Origin: DASXHZ01 sp036488085
Lineage (GTDB): Bacteria > Acidobacteriota > Thermoanaerobaculia > Gp7-AA8
Length of the DNA: 61,401 nt
NCBI GenBank assembly: GCA_036488085.1
Contig: DASXHZ010000066.1
Location: 1 to 61,401 of the forward strand
Reading direction: 5' to 3'
The notes below the pieces were generated by a model, which was given only the letters and a program-made list of their open reading frames with translations, searched no databases and had not been told where the DNA came from. The translations under genes were made by a program, and so were the position numbers. Positions 16,457 through 26,493 of this stretch are shown here, piece after piece. How positions within the stretch are numbered: the stretch's first letter is position 1; every line of letters starts with the position of its first letter.

Positions 16457-16478
16457 GCGCGGGCTCGAAAGCCCGCGC
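16457..16478. repeat. Perfect hairpin after the dTDP-glucose dehydratase gene
   Basis: GCGCGGGCT and AGCCCGCGC pair as 9-bp arms around CGAA, 13 bp beyond the dehydratase stop. No T tract follows on the minus strand, so it is a mRNA 3'-end stabiliser or repeat rather than a classical intrinsic terminator. Confidence 0.5.
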
Positions 16479-16491
16479 CACACCGGCTGTC

Positions 16492-17520
16492 CTACCGTCC
16501 CCCGTACTGCTTCGCGTAGTACGCCTGGTACTCGGCGCTGCGTTCTTTGATGGCGCGCCACCATGGTTCGTGGCTCGTGTACCAGCGGACGGTTTCTTCG
16601 ATCATGGCGTCGAAGTCGGAGCGGAAGCGGAAGCCGAGGTTCTCGATCTTGGCGCTGCTGATCGAGTAGCGGCGGTCGTGGCCTTGGCGGTCGGCGACTG
16701 GCTTGATGAGTGACTGCGGCTTTCCCAAGAGCTCGAGGATCTTGTGGGTAATGTCGCGGTTCTCGCACTCGTTGCCGCCGCCGATGTTGTACGTCTCGCT
16801 GTTCGTGCCATGCTCGATGAGGAAGTCGATCGCGCCGCAGTGGTCGTCGACGAAGAGCCAGTCGCGGACGTTGCGGCCGTCGCCGTAGAGCGGGAGCGGC
16901 AGGTCGTCGATGGCGTTGGTGACGAAGAGCGGGATCAGCTTCTCGGGGTACTGGTACGGACCGAAGTTGTTCGACGCGCGCGTGACGATGACCGGGAGAC
17001 CGTACGTCTGCGCGTACGCGTAGGCCATGCGGTCGCCGCCGGCTTTCGACGCGGAGTACGGGTTGCGCGGGTTGAGAGGATCGGATTCCGTGAACGAACC
17101 CTCGGCGATGGAGCCGTAGACCTCGTCGGTCGAGATCTGGACGAAGCGCTTCAGATTCGGCGCGTGTTTGCGCGCTTCTTCTAACAGCACGAGTACACCG
17201 TGGACGTCTGTCTGGATGAAAGTACCGGCCTCCATGAGCGAGCGGTCGACGTGGGTCTCGGCGGCGAAGTTGACGACGACGTCAACGCCCGAACCGTCCG
17301 CGCCTTTGTACCCCTCGGCCACCGCGGCCGGATCGGCGATGTCGCCCTGCAGGAAGCGGTAGTTCTTCGCCCCTTCATACTCCGCGAGGTTCTCGCGGAT
17401 GCCGGCGTACGTGAGCTTGTCGAGGTTCACGACCTGCGCATCGTCGCCATACTTCTTGAAGAGAAAGCGGATGAAATTCGAGCCGATGAAACCGGCGCCG
17501 CCGGTCACGAGGTAACGCAT
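16492..17520 (-). CDS. rfbB: dTDP-glucose 4,6-dehydratase
   Basis: A short-chain dehydrogenase-type enzyme that converts dTDP-glucose to the 4-keto-6-deoxy sugar for deoxysugar synthesis. The 342-aa protein has the NAD-binding MRYLVTGGAGFIGSNFIR, STDEVYGS with the catalytic Asp-Glu pair, and the YxxxK pair in NPYSASKAG. RASNNFGPYQYPEKLIP and GDGRNVRDWLFVDDH are further signatures. It follows the cytochrome oxidase operon by 25 bp but is functionally unrelated. No rfbA, rfbC or rfbD lies in the window. Confidence 0.95.
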   Translation of the reverse strand: MRYLVTGGAGFIGSNFIRFLFKKYGDDAQVVNLDKLTYAGIRENLAEYEGAKNYRFLQGDIADPAAVAEGYKGADGSGVDVVVNFAAETHVDRSLMEAGTFIQTDVHGVLVLLEEARKHAPNLKRFVQISTDEVYGSIAEGSFTESDPLNPRNPYSASKAGGDRMAYAYAQTYGLPVIVTRASNNFGPYQYPEKLIPLFVTNAIDDLPLPLYGDGRNVRDWLFVDDHCGAIDFLIEHGTNSETYNIGGGNECENRDITHKILELLGKPQSLIKPVADRQGHDRRYSISSAKIENLGFRFRSDFDAMIEETVRWYTSHEPWWRAIKERSAEYQAYYAKQYGGR

Positions 17521-17545
17521 GATTTGTCCCGTTATACGCGCTGGA

Positions 17546-17875
17546 TCAGTAGATCGCCCACGAGCGCGTCAGATAGTCGGCGAACGTTAGCACGAAGAGG
17601 ACGCCGAGCCAGAGGAAGGAGCCGAGGATAACGACCCACGTGAGACGGGTCGAGTGGATGGCGTGCATGAAGTAGAGGATGACGAGCGATCCCTTGACGC
17701 ACGCGATCACGAGCGCGACCGGAGTGTTCGCCCACCCGAGGTCGACCGTCGATGCGAGATACGTGAGGATCGTGCCGGCCGCCAGCGCCGCGAAGACGAC
17801 GAAGTACACCCAGAGCGGCGTGACGTGGACGTGCGGGGTGTGGTCGGGCGCGGTGCCGTGTGTAGCGCTGTCCAT
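17546..17875 (-). CDS. Cytochrome c oxidase subunit IV (caa3 type)
   Basis: A 109-aa protein with a His-rich cytosolic start (HGTAPDHTPHVHVTP) and three hydrophobic helices, including VALVIACVKGSLVILYFMHA, a hallmark of the prokaryotic COX4/CtaF family. Its ATG overlaps the subunit III stop as TGATG. It stabilises the oxidase rather than carrying cofactors. It is the last gene of the act-cox operon. Confidence 0.9.
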   Translation of the reverse strand: MDSATHGTAPDHTPHVHVTPLWVYFVVFAALAAGTILTYLASTVDLGWANTPVALVIACVKGSLVILYFMHAIHSTRLTWVVILGSFLWLGVLFVLTFADYLTRSWAIY

Positions 17876-18588
17876 CAGTGCTTGTGTCCGTGAATGAGAT
17901 AGAGGAACGGGAAGAGGAAGATCCAGACGATGTCGACGAAATGCCAGTAGAGACCCATGATCTCGACCGGGCCGTAGTACTCGGGCCCGAACTGATCCTT
18001 CCAAGCCCGCCACATGAACCACAGCAGGAGGCCGGCGCCGATGATCATGTGCAGCGCGTGAAGGCCGGTCATCCCCCAGTAGAAGGTCATGAAGAGCTGG
18101 ATCTTCGGCGCGAGCTCCGGATTCTCGTTCCAGTGCCAAGCGCTGCCGGGGAAGAGTCCCTCCTGCCAGTGCGCGTGGTACTCGTACATCTTGATGCCGA
18201 GGAAGCACGAACCGAAGATCAGCGTCAGGAAGAGCATCGCCACGATGCCGAGGCGCCGCCCGAGCTGGGCTTCGCGGACGGCGAGCGCCATGGTGAGGGA
18301 GCTCATGATCAGCACGATCGTGTTCGTGGCGCCGAGAGTCGTGTTCTGCAGCGTCGAGGCGACTGACCAGGCGTCGGGATACGCGAGGCGGTAGATCCAG
18401 TACGCCAGCATGATGCCGCCGAAGAAGAGGATCTCGGTGGTGAGGAAGCACCACATGCCGAGCGTCGAGGCTTCGTGCTGCTGCCCGAGGTCTTCGAAAT
18501 GGTGCTGGAGGAAGGGATGATGCGGATGTTCCTCCACCTCGGGGACGGGGGGGACGGGAGTCTGACCGGTGTAAGTGACGTCAGACAT
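17875..18588 (-). CDS. ctaE: Cytochrome c oxidase subunit III
   Basis: A 237-aa membrane protein of the heme-copper oxidase subunit III family. Signatures include STLGMWCFLTTEILFFGG in the first helix and YYGPVEIMGLYWHFVDIVWI near the end, with the conserved WHFVD motif. An N-terminal His-rich stretch (EEHPHHPFLQHHFED) is typical of caa3 enzymes. It overlaps subunit I by 8 bp and subunit IV by 1 bp. Confidence 0.95.
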   Translation of the reverse strand: MSDVTYTGQTPVPPVPEVEEHPHHPFLQHHFEDLGQQHEASTLGMWCFLTTEILFFGGIMLAYWIYRLAYPDAWSVASTLQNTTLGATNTIVLIMSSLTMALAVREAQLGRRLGIVAMLFLTLIFGSCFLGIKMYEYHAHWQEGLFPGSAWHWNENPELAPKIQLFMTFYWGMTGLHALHMIIGAGLLLWFMWRAWKDQFGPEYYGPVEIMGLYWHFVDIVWIFLFPFLYLIHGHKH

Positions 18589-20239
18589 TCTGAGTTTCTC
18601 CCATCGCTTCGAGGAGTGCCGGGTAGTCGTACGCTTCCCATGTCACGACCGGCGTGTGGTGGAAATTCTCCTTCGGCGGAGGCGAAGACGTCGTCCACTC
18701 CAGGCCGACGGCGCCCCACGGATTGACGCCGGCGGGACGGCCGAACTTGAGCGACCAGACGAGATAGACGATCGGGAGTGCATAGCCGAGCGCGAGCACC
18801 GAAGCGCCGGCGGTCGAGAGGACGTTGAGCACCTGGAACTCCGGCGCGTACGCGTGGTAGCGGCGCGGCATGCCGAGGTAGCCGAGGACGAACTGCGGGA
18901 AGAAGGTGAGGTTGAATCCGACGAAGACGAGCAGCGCTGCGAGACGCGCCCACCATTCGGGATACATCCGGCCGGTGATCTTCGGCCACCAGTAGTGAAT
19001 GCCGGCGAGATACGCCATCACCGTCCCGCCGACCATCACGTAGTGGAAGTGCGCCACGACGAAGTAGGTGTCGGTGACGTGGATGTCGAGGCCGAGCGAC
19101 GCGAGGAAGAGTCCCGTCACGCCACCGATGGTGAAGAGGCCGATGAAGCCCATGATGTAGAGCATCGGCGTCTGCCACGACACGGATGCCTTGTAGAGCG
19201 TGGCGGTCCAGTTGAAGACCTTGATGGCCGAGGGAACCGCGACCGCGAAACTGAGGAACGCGAAGATCATCGCGGAGTAGACGCTGATGCCGGCGACGAA
19301 GAGGTGGTGCGCCCACACCAGGAAGCCGAGGAACGCAATACCTAACGACGAGAACGCGACGAACTTGTAGCCGAAGATCTTCTTGCGCGTGAACGCCGCC
19401 ACGACCTCCGACGCCACGCCCATCGCCGGCAGAATCATGATGTAGACGGCCGGGTGGGAGTAGAACCAGAACATGTGCTGGTAGAGGACCGGATCGCCGC
19501 CGAGCGCGGGGTCGAAGAAGCCGACGCCGAGGGTCCGCTCGAACATCAGCATCACGAGCGTGATCGCGAGCACCGGCGTCGCGAGGAGCTGCACGATCGC
19601 GGTCGCGTACATCGACCAGACGAACAACGGCAGCCGGTACCACGTCAATCCCGGCGCGCGCATCCGGTGTACCGTCACGATGAAGTTCAGTCCCGTCAGG
19701 ATCGACGAGAAGCCGGCGATGAAGGCGGCGAAGGTCGTTCCGAAGACGTGGGTGTTCGAGTACTGCGTCGAGAAGGGCGTGTAGAAGGTCCAGCCGGTGT
19801 CGACGCCGCCGCTGATGATCACGACCAGTCCGATGATCGCGGCGATGACGTAGAGGTACCACGACAAGAGGTTGATCCGCGGGAACGCGAGATCTTTGGC
19901 TCCCAGCATGATCGGCAATAAGAAATTGCCGAGGACGGCGGGTATGACGGGGATGAGGAAGAAGAAAACCATCACCACGCCGTGGAGGGTGAAGAATTTG
20001 TTGTAGGTGTCGCTGGTGAGCAGGTCGCCTTCGGGCGTCAGGAGCTCGAGGCGCATCATCATGGCGAAGAAACCGCCGATCACGAACATGATCGAGACGG
20101 AGAAGAGGTAGAGGATCGCGATCCGTTTGTGGTCGCGCGTCAGCACCCACGAGAAGAACCCATAGTCTTCGTTGAGGTAGTTGCGCGTCCGTGCCGGCTC
20201 GACGAATCGGACGTCGTAGAGGGTCTGACTGGTGCTCAT
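18581..20239 (-). CDS. ctaD: Cytochrome c oxidase subunit I
   Basis: The catalytic subunit, holding heme a and the heme a3-CuB centre where oxygen is reduced. The 552-aa protein shows FFTLHGVVMVFFF (low-spin heme His), WFYSHPAVYIMILP with the CuB His-Tyr region, VWAHHLFVAG with two CuB His residues, and DTYFVVAHFHYVM with the heme ligands. The Tyr in HPAVY marks an A-type proton-pumping enzyme. It overlaps subunit II by 4 bp. Confidence 0.98.
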   Translation of the reverse strand: MSTSQTLYDVRFVEPARTRNYLNEDYGFFSWVLTRDHKRIAILYLFSVSIMFVIGGFFAMMMRLELLTPEGDLLTSDTYNKFFTLHGVVMVFFFLIPVIPAVLGNFLLPIMLGAKDLAFPRINLLSWYLYVIAAIIGLVVIISGGVDTGWTFYTPFSTQYSNTHVFGTTFAAFIAGFSSILTGLNFIVTVHRMRAPGLTWYRLPLFVWSMYATAIVQLLATPVLAITLVMLMFERTLGVGFFDPALGGDPVLYQHMFWFYSHPAVYIMILPAMGVASEVVAAFTRKKIFGYKFVAFSSLGIAFLGFLVWAHHLFVAGISVYSAMIFAFLSFAVAVPSAIKVFNWTATLYKASVSWQTPMLYIMGFIGLFTIGGVTGLFLASLGLDIHVTDTYFVVAHFHYVMVGGTVMAYLAGIHYWWPKITGRMYPEWWARLAALLVFVGFNLTFFPQFVLGYLGMPRRYHAYAPEFQVLNVLSTAGASVLALGYALPIVYLVWSLKFGRPAGVNPWGAVGLEWTTSSPPPKENFHHTPVVTWEAYDYPALLEAMGETQNV

Positions 20240-21303
20240 CGCGGTTGACCTTTGCTCGTGGTGGTAGCGCTCGTGGCGGTGCTGCTGGTGGTGGTCATCG
20301 CGCCGGGATTCGTCGGCGCTCCGGCGTTCGACTGCATTCCGGCCGCGGACTTCGGCTCGATCGGCGGCTTGTTCGGCGCGTTGAGCGACTTCACGTATGC
20401 GAGCAGCTTGAGGAGGTCCTCCTCGTTCACCTGCCCCTGGAAGGTCGGCATGATCGGCTGGAAGCCCTTCACCACCTTCGCGCGCGGGTTGAGGATCGAC
20501 TCGCGGATGTAGTTGTCATCCGCCTTCACGATCGAGTCGTCGCTCAGCATGACGCTGCTGCCATACACGCCGAGAAGCACCGGACCGCGTCCGGTCGCGT
20601 CATTCGTGTGGCATGTGCTGCAGGCGTACTTCTGGAAGAGCTGTTCGCCTTGCGACGCCAGCGATCCCTCGGCGCCGCCGGCCAGCCAGCTCTCATACGC
20701 GCTCGGCTCCATGACATCCACCCATCCGATCATTCCGGAGTGGAGGGTGCCGCAGTATTCGGCGCAGAAGATGTGAAAGTGGCCGGTTTTCGTCGCCTGG
20801 AACCACATGGAGCGGTAGCGGTTCGGGAGGACGTCCATCTTCACGCGGAACGCCGGCAGGAAAAGCGAGTGGATGACGTCCTCGGACGCCAAGGTGATGC
20901 GCACCGGCCGGTTCACCGGGACGTGCAGCGTGTTGATCTCGCGCTGGCCGCCCGCGTGCTGGAACTTCCACATCCACTGTTTGCCGGTGGCGTAGATGTC
21001 GAGCGCGTTGTCGGGGACGCGCGCGATGTGGAAGTAGAGCCACGAGCCCCAGAGGAAGATGCCGACGAAGATGATCGCGGGAACCACGATCCAGGTGATT
21101 TCGAGCGCCTTCGGCGGCTCGATGTCCTGCGCCAGTTGGTTCTCCGGGGTGCGGCGGTACCTGACCGCCAGGTAGAAGATGACGAGGAACGTCAGGAGCG
21201 ACACGCCGCCCGTGAGGATGCAGAGGAAGATGAACAGCGTATCCGTCGGGCCCGCGACGGTCGAGGCCTGCTCGGGCCACAGCGGAAAGTCGGAAAGCAT
21301 CAT
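20236..21303 (-). CDS. ctaC: Cytochrome c oxidase subunit II with fused cytochrome c domain
   Basis: A 355-aa caa3-type subunit II. Two N-terminal helices (residues ~20-95) precede the cupredoxin domain with the CuA site CAEYCGTLHSGMIG. A class I cytochrome c domain follows, with heme motif CSTCH and a distal Met region QPIMPTFQG. The C-terminus ends in a low-complexity Thr/Ser/Ala tail of about 30 residues. It accepts electrons either from ActE-type cytochromes or directly from ACIII. The gene overlaps SCO and subunit I. Confidence 0.96.
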   Translation of the reverse strand: MMLSDFPLWPEQASTVAGPTDTLFIFLCILTGGVSLLTFLVIFYLAVRYRRTPENQLAQDIEPPKALEITWIVVPAIIFVGIFLWGSWLYFHIARVPDNALDIYATGKQWMWKFQHAGGQREINTLHVPVNRPVRITLASEDVIHSLFLPAFRVKMDVLPNRYRSMWFQATKTGHFHIFCAEYCGTLHSGMIGWVDVMEPSAYESWLAGGAEGSLASQGEQLFQKYACSTCHTNDATGRGPVLLGVYGSSVMLSDDSIVKADDNYIRESILNPRAKVVKGFQPIMPTFQGQVNEEDLLKLLAYVKSLNAPNKPPIEPKSAAGMQSNAGAPTNPGAMTTTSSTATSATTTSKGQPR

Positions 21304-22112
21304 TGCTTGCGGTTCTCGTTGCGACGTTCGTTGCGAACCATGATGAAGATGAAGCCTCCGAGGCCGAGGATCGTGGCGGCGCCGCCGGCGCGCATCACGT
21401 CCATGGCGGCGGCGCTGTACTTACCGGTCGACGGCGAGTAGTGAAAACAGAGGAGCAGGAGCTGGTCGACCGGCGTGCCGATCTTGCCGGCCGAAGCTTC
21501 GACGAGGCCGAGGCGAAGGTCGCGCGGCTTGTACTCGAAGCCGTAGAAGTACTTCGAGACCTTCCCTTGCGGCGTCACGGCGATCAGCACGGTGCCGTGC
21601 GCGAACTGGTTGCTCTGCGGGTCGTACGCGTACTGGAAGCCGACCGTGTTGGCGAGGTGCTTGATCGCGCTCTCGTGCGAGGTGAGGAAGTGCCACCCCT
21701 CGTAGGCCGACGGGCGGCCATAGCGCTTCACGTATTTCTCTTTCTTGACGCGCGCGTCGTCCGGCATGTCGCGCGGATCGATCGAGACGGTGATGACGTC
21801 GAAGTCCTTGCCGATGTCGAACTTCAGCTCCGTGAGCGCGCTGGTCGTCCCCTCGAGGACCATGCTGCAGAGCATCGGGCAGCGGTAGTACATGAAGTCG
21901 AGGAGGACCGGACGGCCGCTCTTGAAGTAGTCGCCGAGGCGGACGACACGGCCGGTGTCGTCGCGGAACATCTCATTGAGCGGGAGCTGCGCCCCCAAGT
22001 GCTGGACGATGGCGACTTTGCCGGGTAGCTGCGGCGGGGTGGACGAATTCTGTTGCGCGAATACCGCGCTGGCCGAGAGGAGGGCGAATGCGAGAGCGAG
22101 ATGTTTGATCAC
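21300..22112 (-). CDS. SCO1/SenC copper chaperone
   Basis: A 270-aa thioredoxin-fold protein that delivers copper to the CuA site of subunit II. The signal peptide (MIKHLALAFALLSASAVFA) is followed by the Cu-binding CxxxC in YYRCPMLC, and the conserved His falls in NQFAHGTVL. A C-terminal helix (AATILGLGGFIFIMV) anchors it, an extension seen in SCO proteins of ACIII-caa3 clusters. It lies directly before subunit II with a 4-bp overlap. Confidence 0.93.
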   Translation of the reverse strand: MIKHLALAFALLSASAVFAQQNSSTPPQLPGKVAIVQHLGAQLPLNEMFRDDTGRVVRLGDYFKSGRPVLLDFMYYRCPMLCSMVLEGTTSALTELKFDIGKDFDVITVSIDPRDMPDDARVKKEKYVKRYGRPSAYEGWHFLTSHESAIKHLANTVGFQYAYDPQSNQFAHGTVLIAVTPQGKVSKYFYGFEYKPRDLRLGLVEASAGKIGTPVDQLLLLCFHYSPSTGKYSAAAMDVMRAGGAATILGLGGFIFIMVRNERRNENRKQ

Positions 22113-22630
22113 GGTTGGGGTTGCGGAGTTGCGGGGTTGCCGGGTTGCTGGGTTGCCTGGTTGCCTGGGTTGACCTGATACACGCCGCTTTGCAGGGCGA
22201 GTTTTTTCGCTTCGTTGATGGGGATGTGGGCGATGCCGTGCTGCTTGTCGACCCAGCCGTAAGTGGCGAGGCGCTCGTTCTCACTCTGGCGCATGTCGGC
22301 CATGTCGGTCACCGGCGTGTTGCGCGTCGGCGGCACGACTTCGTTGTTCGGCATTCTGGTCGGGAACGGCTGGAGGTGCGGCGTCGGCGGGACGTCGGCG
22401 TCCTGCGGCATCGCGACGGCGCTCATCGGCGCATTCGCGGCCGCGCCGCGCTCCATGTTCCGGTAGAAGCGGTAGAGCAGATAGACGCCGACGTGCATCA
22501 CGGCGGCGAAGACGATGAAGGCGACCATGAACCAGATCAGAGCGCGGACGTTGACGTCGCTCTCCTCGTGGTGCGTCTCGACGTTGACGACGTCGCCGGA
22601 GTAGGTGTGGTGGCGTTCGACGTCAGCCAT
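22109..22630 (-). CDS. Single-pass membrane protein of the ACIII-caa3 operon
   Basis: A 173-aa protein with an N-terminal His/Glu-rich part, one membrane helix (ALIWFMVAFIVFAAVMHVGV) and a periplasmic region rich in Pro and Met. The segment YGWVDKQHGIAHIPINEA near residue 130 is conserved in small proteins beside actF. The C-terminus (QATQQPGNPATPQPQP) is written by GTTGCC-type repeats. Its start overlaps the actF stop by 8 bp. The position fits an accessory subunit of ACIII (an ActG-like place), but the identity is uncertain. Confidence 0.8.
   Translation of the reverse strand: MADVERHHTYSGDVVNVETHHEESDVNVRALIWFMVAFIVFAAVMHVGVYLLYRFYRNMERGAAANAPMSAVAMPQDADVPPTPHLQPFPTRMPNNEVVPPTRNTPVTDMADMRQSENERLATYGWVDKQHGIAHIPINEAKKLALQSGVYQVNPGNQATQQPGNPATPQPQP
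22113..22172. repeat. GTTGCC-type simple repeat
   Basis: About seven tandem 7-9-bp units of the form GGGTTGCC or GGTTGCGG run through the 3' end of the coding region upstream of SCO. On the coding strand they give the Gln/Pro/Asn/Thr-rich tail. Related tracts occur at 53242-53271 and 59171-59203, and a weaker one near 27798. Confidence 0.7.
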
Positions 22631-23861
22631 GCACGGCCCCCTCCGCATTCACGACCCCGTTGGTGGTCTGCAACGTCGCTCCCTCACGCAGCGCTTCTTC
22701 GACCCACGTTTCATGGATCGGAATGATCGTCTGTCCCTTGAGCTGACCGAGGAAGAGGTAGAGCCAGAGGCCGCCGACGCCGACCAGCGACGCGAGCGCC
22801 ATCCAGGAGTACTGGAAGTGCTCGCGGCTCCATGCCGGCTGCGTGAGCCAGATGATGCTGGCGTAGCGCGCCACGAGGATGACGATCGCGACGATTCCGA
22901 TCGTGGACGGCCGATCCTTGATCGCCCGCATCAGCAGCATGAAGAACGGCAGGAAGAAGTGGAAGATGATGAGGAAGGCCGAGATCGCGCCCCACCAACC
23001 GGCGCGCCGCACTAGGTAGTACGGGATTTCCTCTTTCAGATTCGCGTACCACATCAGCAGGAACTCACTGAACTGCGTGTACGCCCACAGCATCACGAAC
23101 GTCAGCATGAGGTTGCCGAGGTCGCGGAAGTGGTTTGGCTTCAGGATGTTGGCCATCGCGGGCGAGTCAGCGAGACGCGTGAGAAAGAACGTCACGAACG
23201 CGTACGCGGCGAGGGCGGCGCTGATGAAGAAGTTGATGCCGAACATCGTCGAGTACCACTTCGGCTCGAGCGACATGACCCAGTCGATGCCGGTGAACGT
23301 CAGCGTCATCACGATCATCACGAGGCCCGACGCGGCCCACTTCCGGCGCGACAGGTCGGTGTACGGCGAACGGTCTTCGTAGAAGCGGAGCGAAAGGACC
23401 CGGATCCGCCACGCCCAGAGGATCCAGAACGCGAAGTAGACGGCGGCGCGAATCAGGAAGCTTTGCGGGTTCAGGTACCAGGTCTTCCCGGAGAGAACCT
23501 CGCTCTGGGCGACGACCGCGTGATCGGTCCAGATATAGATGTACTTCATCCCGATCACGATCGGGACGAAGAAAACGATGAACCACATGATCGTGCGGGC
23601 GGCGGCGCCGAGCGGACGGCGGATCAGGATGCCCCACTCGCCGCCGGTCACGTACTGGAGGCAGAGGACGCCGAGCGATCCGACGGCGATCATGAACCAG
23701 AAGAGAAAGCCGGAGAGATACGAACGGAAGAACGTCTGAGGATCGACGAAGTAGCCGATCACGCACGCGATCGCGCCGACGATGCCGGCGATCAGCGACG
23801 GCATCTGCCAGCGCGCGATGCCGGTCGTGGCGGTCCGGGTGGTCGGAGTGGCCGCCGTCAC
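22623..23861 (-). CDS. actF: Alternative complex III subunit ActF
   Basis: A 412-aa polytopic membrane protein related to ActC/NrfD but without a quinone site of its own in known structures. About ten hydrophobic helices are visible, with PSLIAGIVGAIACVIGYF first and the conserved MLWAYTQFSEFLLMWYANLK near the middle. The GTG at 23861 was chosen: it overlaps the actE stop (GTGA) and has GGAGGGAC as ribosome binding site. Later ATGs would remove the N-terminal segment. Confidence 0.93.
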   Translation of the reverse strand: MTAATPTTRTATTGIARWQMPSLIAGIVGAIACVIGYFVDPQTFFRSYLSGFLFWFMIAVGSLGVLCLQYVTGGEWGILIRRPLGAAARTIMWFIVFFVPIVIGMKYIYIWTDHAVVAQSEVLSGKTWYLNPQSFLIRAAVYFAFWILWAWRIRVLSLRFYEDRSPYTDLSRRKWAASGLVMIVMTLTFTGIDWVMSLEPKWYSTMFGINFFISAALAAYAFVTFFLTRLADSPAMANILKPNHFRDLGNLMLTFVMLWAYTQFSEFLLMWYANLKEEIPYYLVRRAGWWGAISAFLIIFHFFLPFFMLLMRAIKDRPSTIGIVAIVILVARYASIIWLTQPAWSREHFQYSWMALASLVGVGGLWLYLFLGQLKGQTIIPIHETWVEEALREGATLQTTNGVVNAEGAVHG

Positions 23862-24424
23862 TGCGTCCCTCCGGCGGGCAGTTGCGTCATGCGTGCGTTC
23901 TGGCTGATCTGCAACGCGCGGATGTAGGCGACGATCGCCCAGCGATCGTTCACCGGAATCTGCGGCGCGTAGGTCGGCATGGCGCCGAATCCGTTGGTCA
24001 TCACGTCGAAGAAGTGTCCTGCCTTGGCGGTGCGCAATGCTTCGGTGTGGAACGACGGCGGATGGCGGAAGCCGCGCGACGGAATCATGCCGTTGCCGTC
24101 GCCGAGGCGACTGTGGCACGGCGAGCAGTAGATGTTGAATCGTTCTTCGCCGCGGTCGAGCACCTGCTGCGTGACCGGCATCGGGAAGCCGTCGCCGTCG
24201 GCGCCGTTGATCTTCCCGGTCTCGGCGTAGGTGCTGTTCACCAGCTCCCCGCGAGCAACCGTTCCCGGAATCCGCGGACGCGCGGCCATGTGGTCCGCAA
24301 AAAAGTCGCTCGGCTCCAGCGGGTCGTAGCGAGGCTCGTAGCTCATCTTCTGACGGCACGCGGCGAGCCCGAGGACGAGCGCGGCCAGCATCAGCTTCCT
24401 ACCCACCCTCTTACCAAGGGACAT
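23858..24424 (-). CDS. actE: Alternative complex III monoheme cytochrome c ActE
   Basis: A 188-aa lipoprotein: lipobox LGLAACRQ with the acylated Cys near residue 23, then a class I cytochrome c with heme motif CSPCH and a downstream Met (MPTYAPQIPVNDRWAIV). ActE is one of the electron exits of ACIII. It overlaps actD by 14 bp upstream and the actF GTG downstream. Confidence 0.93.
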   Translation of the reverse strand: MSLGKRVGRKLMLAALVLGLAACRQKMSYEPRYDPLEPSDFFADHMAARPRIPGTVARGELVNSTYAETGKINGADGDGFPMPVTQQVLDRGEERFNIYCSPCHSRLGDGNGMIPSRGFRHPPSFHTEALRTAKAGHFFDVMTNGFGAMPTYAPQIPVNDRWAIVAYIRALQISQNARMTQLPAGGTQ

Positions 24425-24959
24425 CGACGACCTCCCTCGGCTTGAGCGTGTCCATGAACTTGTAGACGGAGTCGGTTTCGAACTTGGGGTCGCGCGACTG
24501 GATGACGAGGAAGAAACGGTCGCGGGAGGCGTTCTCGAAACGCTTGACGTTGAAGACAGGGTGATACGGCATCGGGAGTCCGTTCAGCGCCAGCATCCCG
24601 AAGACTGCGCCGAAGGCGGCGAACAGAATCGTGCACTCGAACGTGATCGGGACCCACGCCTCCCACGGGCTGAACGGCTTCCCGCCGATGTTCAGCGGAT
24701 AGCTCATCACGTTCGCGTACCAGCACATGAAGTAACCGCTGCATCCGCCGAGGATGCCCATCGCCAAGATGAGGCCGGAGAGCTTCGTGCGGGCGAACCC
24801 GATCGCATCGGAGAGGCCGTGGATCGGGAACGGCGAGTAGGCGTCGATGTCTTTGTACCCGGCTTCACGCGTGGCGTTCGCCGCGTCGAGCAGCGCCTGC
24901 GGATCGTTGAACTCCGCCATGATCCCGTAGGTGCCTTCGATGCGTTTCCCGATCGCCAT
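24411..24959 (-). CDS. actD: Alternative complex III subunit ActD (DUF3341)
   Basis: A 182-aa membrane subunit of the DUF3341 family. It begins with a cytosolic domain (GIMAEFNDPQALLDAANATR; YKDIDAYSPFPIHGL is the family signature) and has two hydrophobic helices around GLILAMGILGGCSGYF and FECTILFAAFGAVFGML. It has no redox cofactor in known structures. It lies 2 bp after actC. Confidence 0.95.
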   Translation of the reverse strand: MAIGKRIEGTYGIMAEFNDPQALLDAANATREAGYKDIDAYSPFPIHGLSDAIGFARTKLSGLILAMGILGGCSGYFMCWYANVMSYPLNIGGKPFSPWEAWVPITFECTILFAAFGAVFGMLALNGLPMPYHPVFNVKRFENASRDRFFLVIQSRDPKFETDSVYKFMDTLKPREVVDVPW

Positions 24960-24961
24960 GG

Positions 24962-26386
<1,425 letters not shown>

Positions 26387-26398
26387 GACTTAGAAGCG

Positions 26399-26493
26399 TG
26401 AGGTTCGAGGTTCGAGGTTCGGATGAAGAGGTAAGAAAGAGGCGCTAGTTACCTCTCTTACTTCTTCCCTCGAACCTCGGACCTCGCACCTCA
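26399..26493. repeat. AGGTTCGAGG hairpin between actB and actC
   Basis: Direct repeats of AGGTTCGAGG at 26399-26425 are followed by GATGAAGAGGTAAGAA and, after a short loop, by the reverse complement, ending CCTCGAACCTC...ACCTCA. The same composite occurs at 56222-56336 in the ccm operon and in the core of 9070-9239. It could slow RNA decay or polymerase between actB and actC. Confidence 0.8.
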
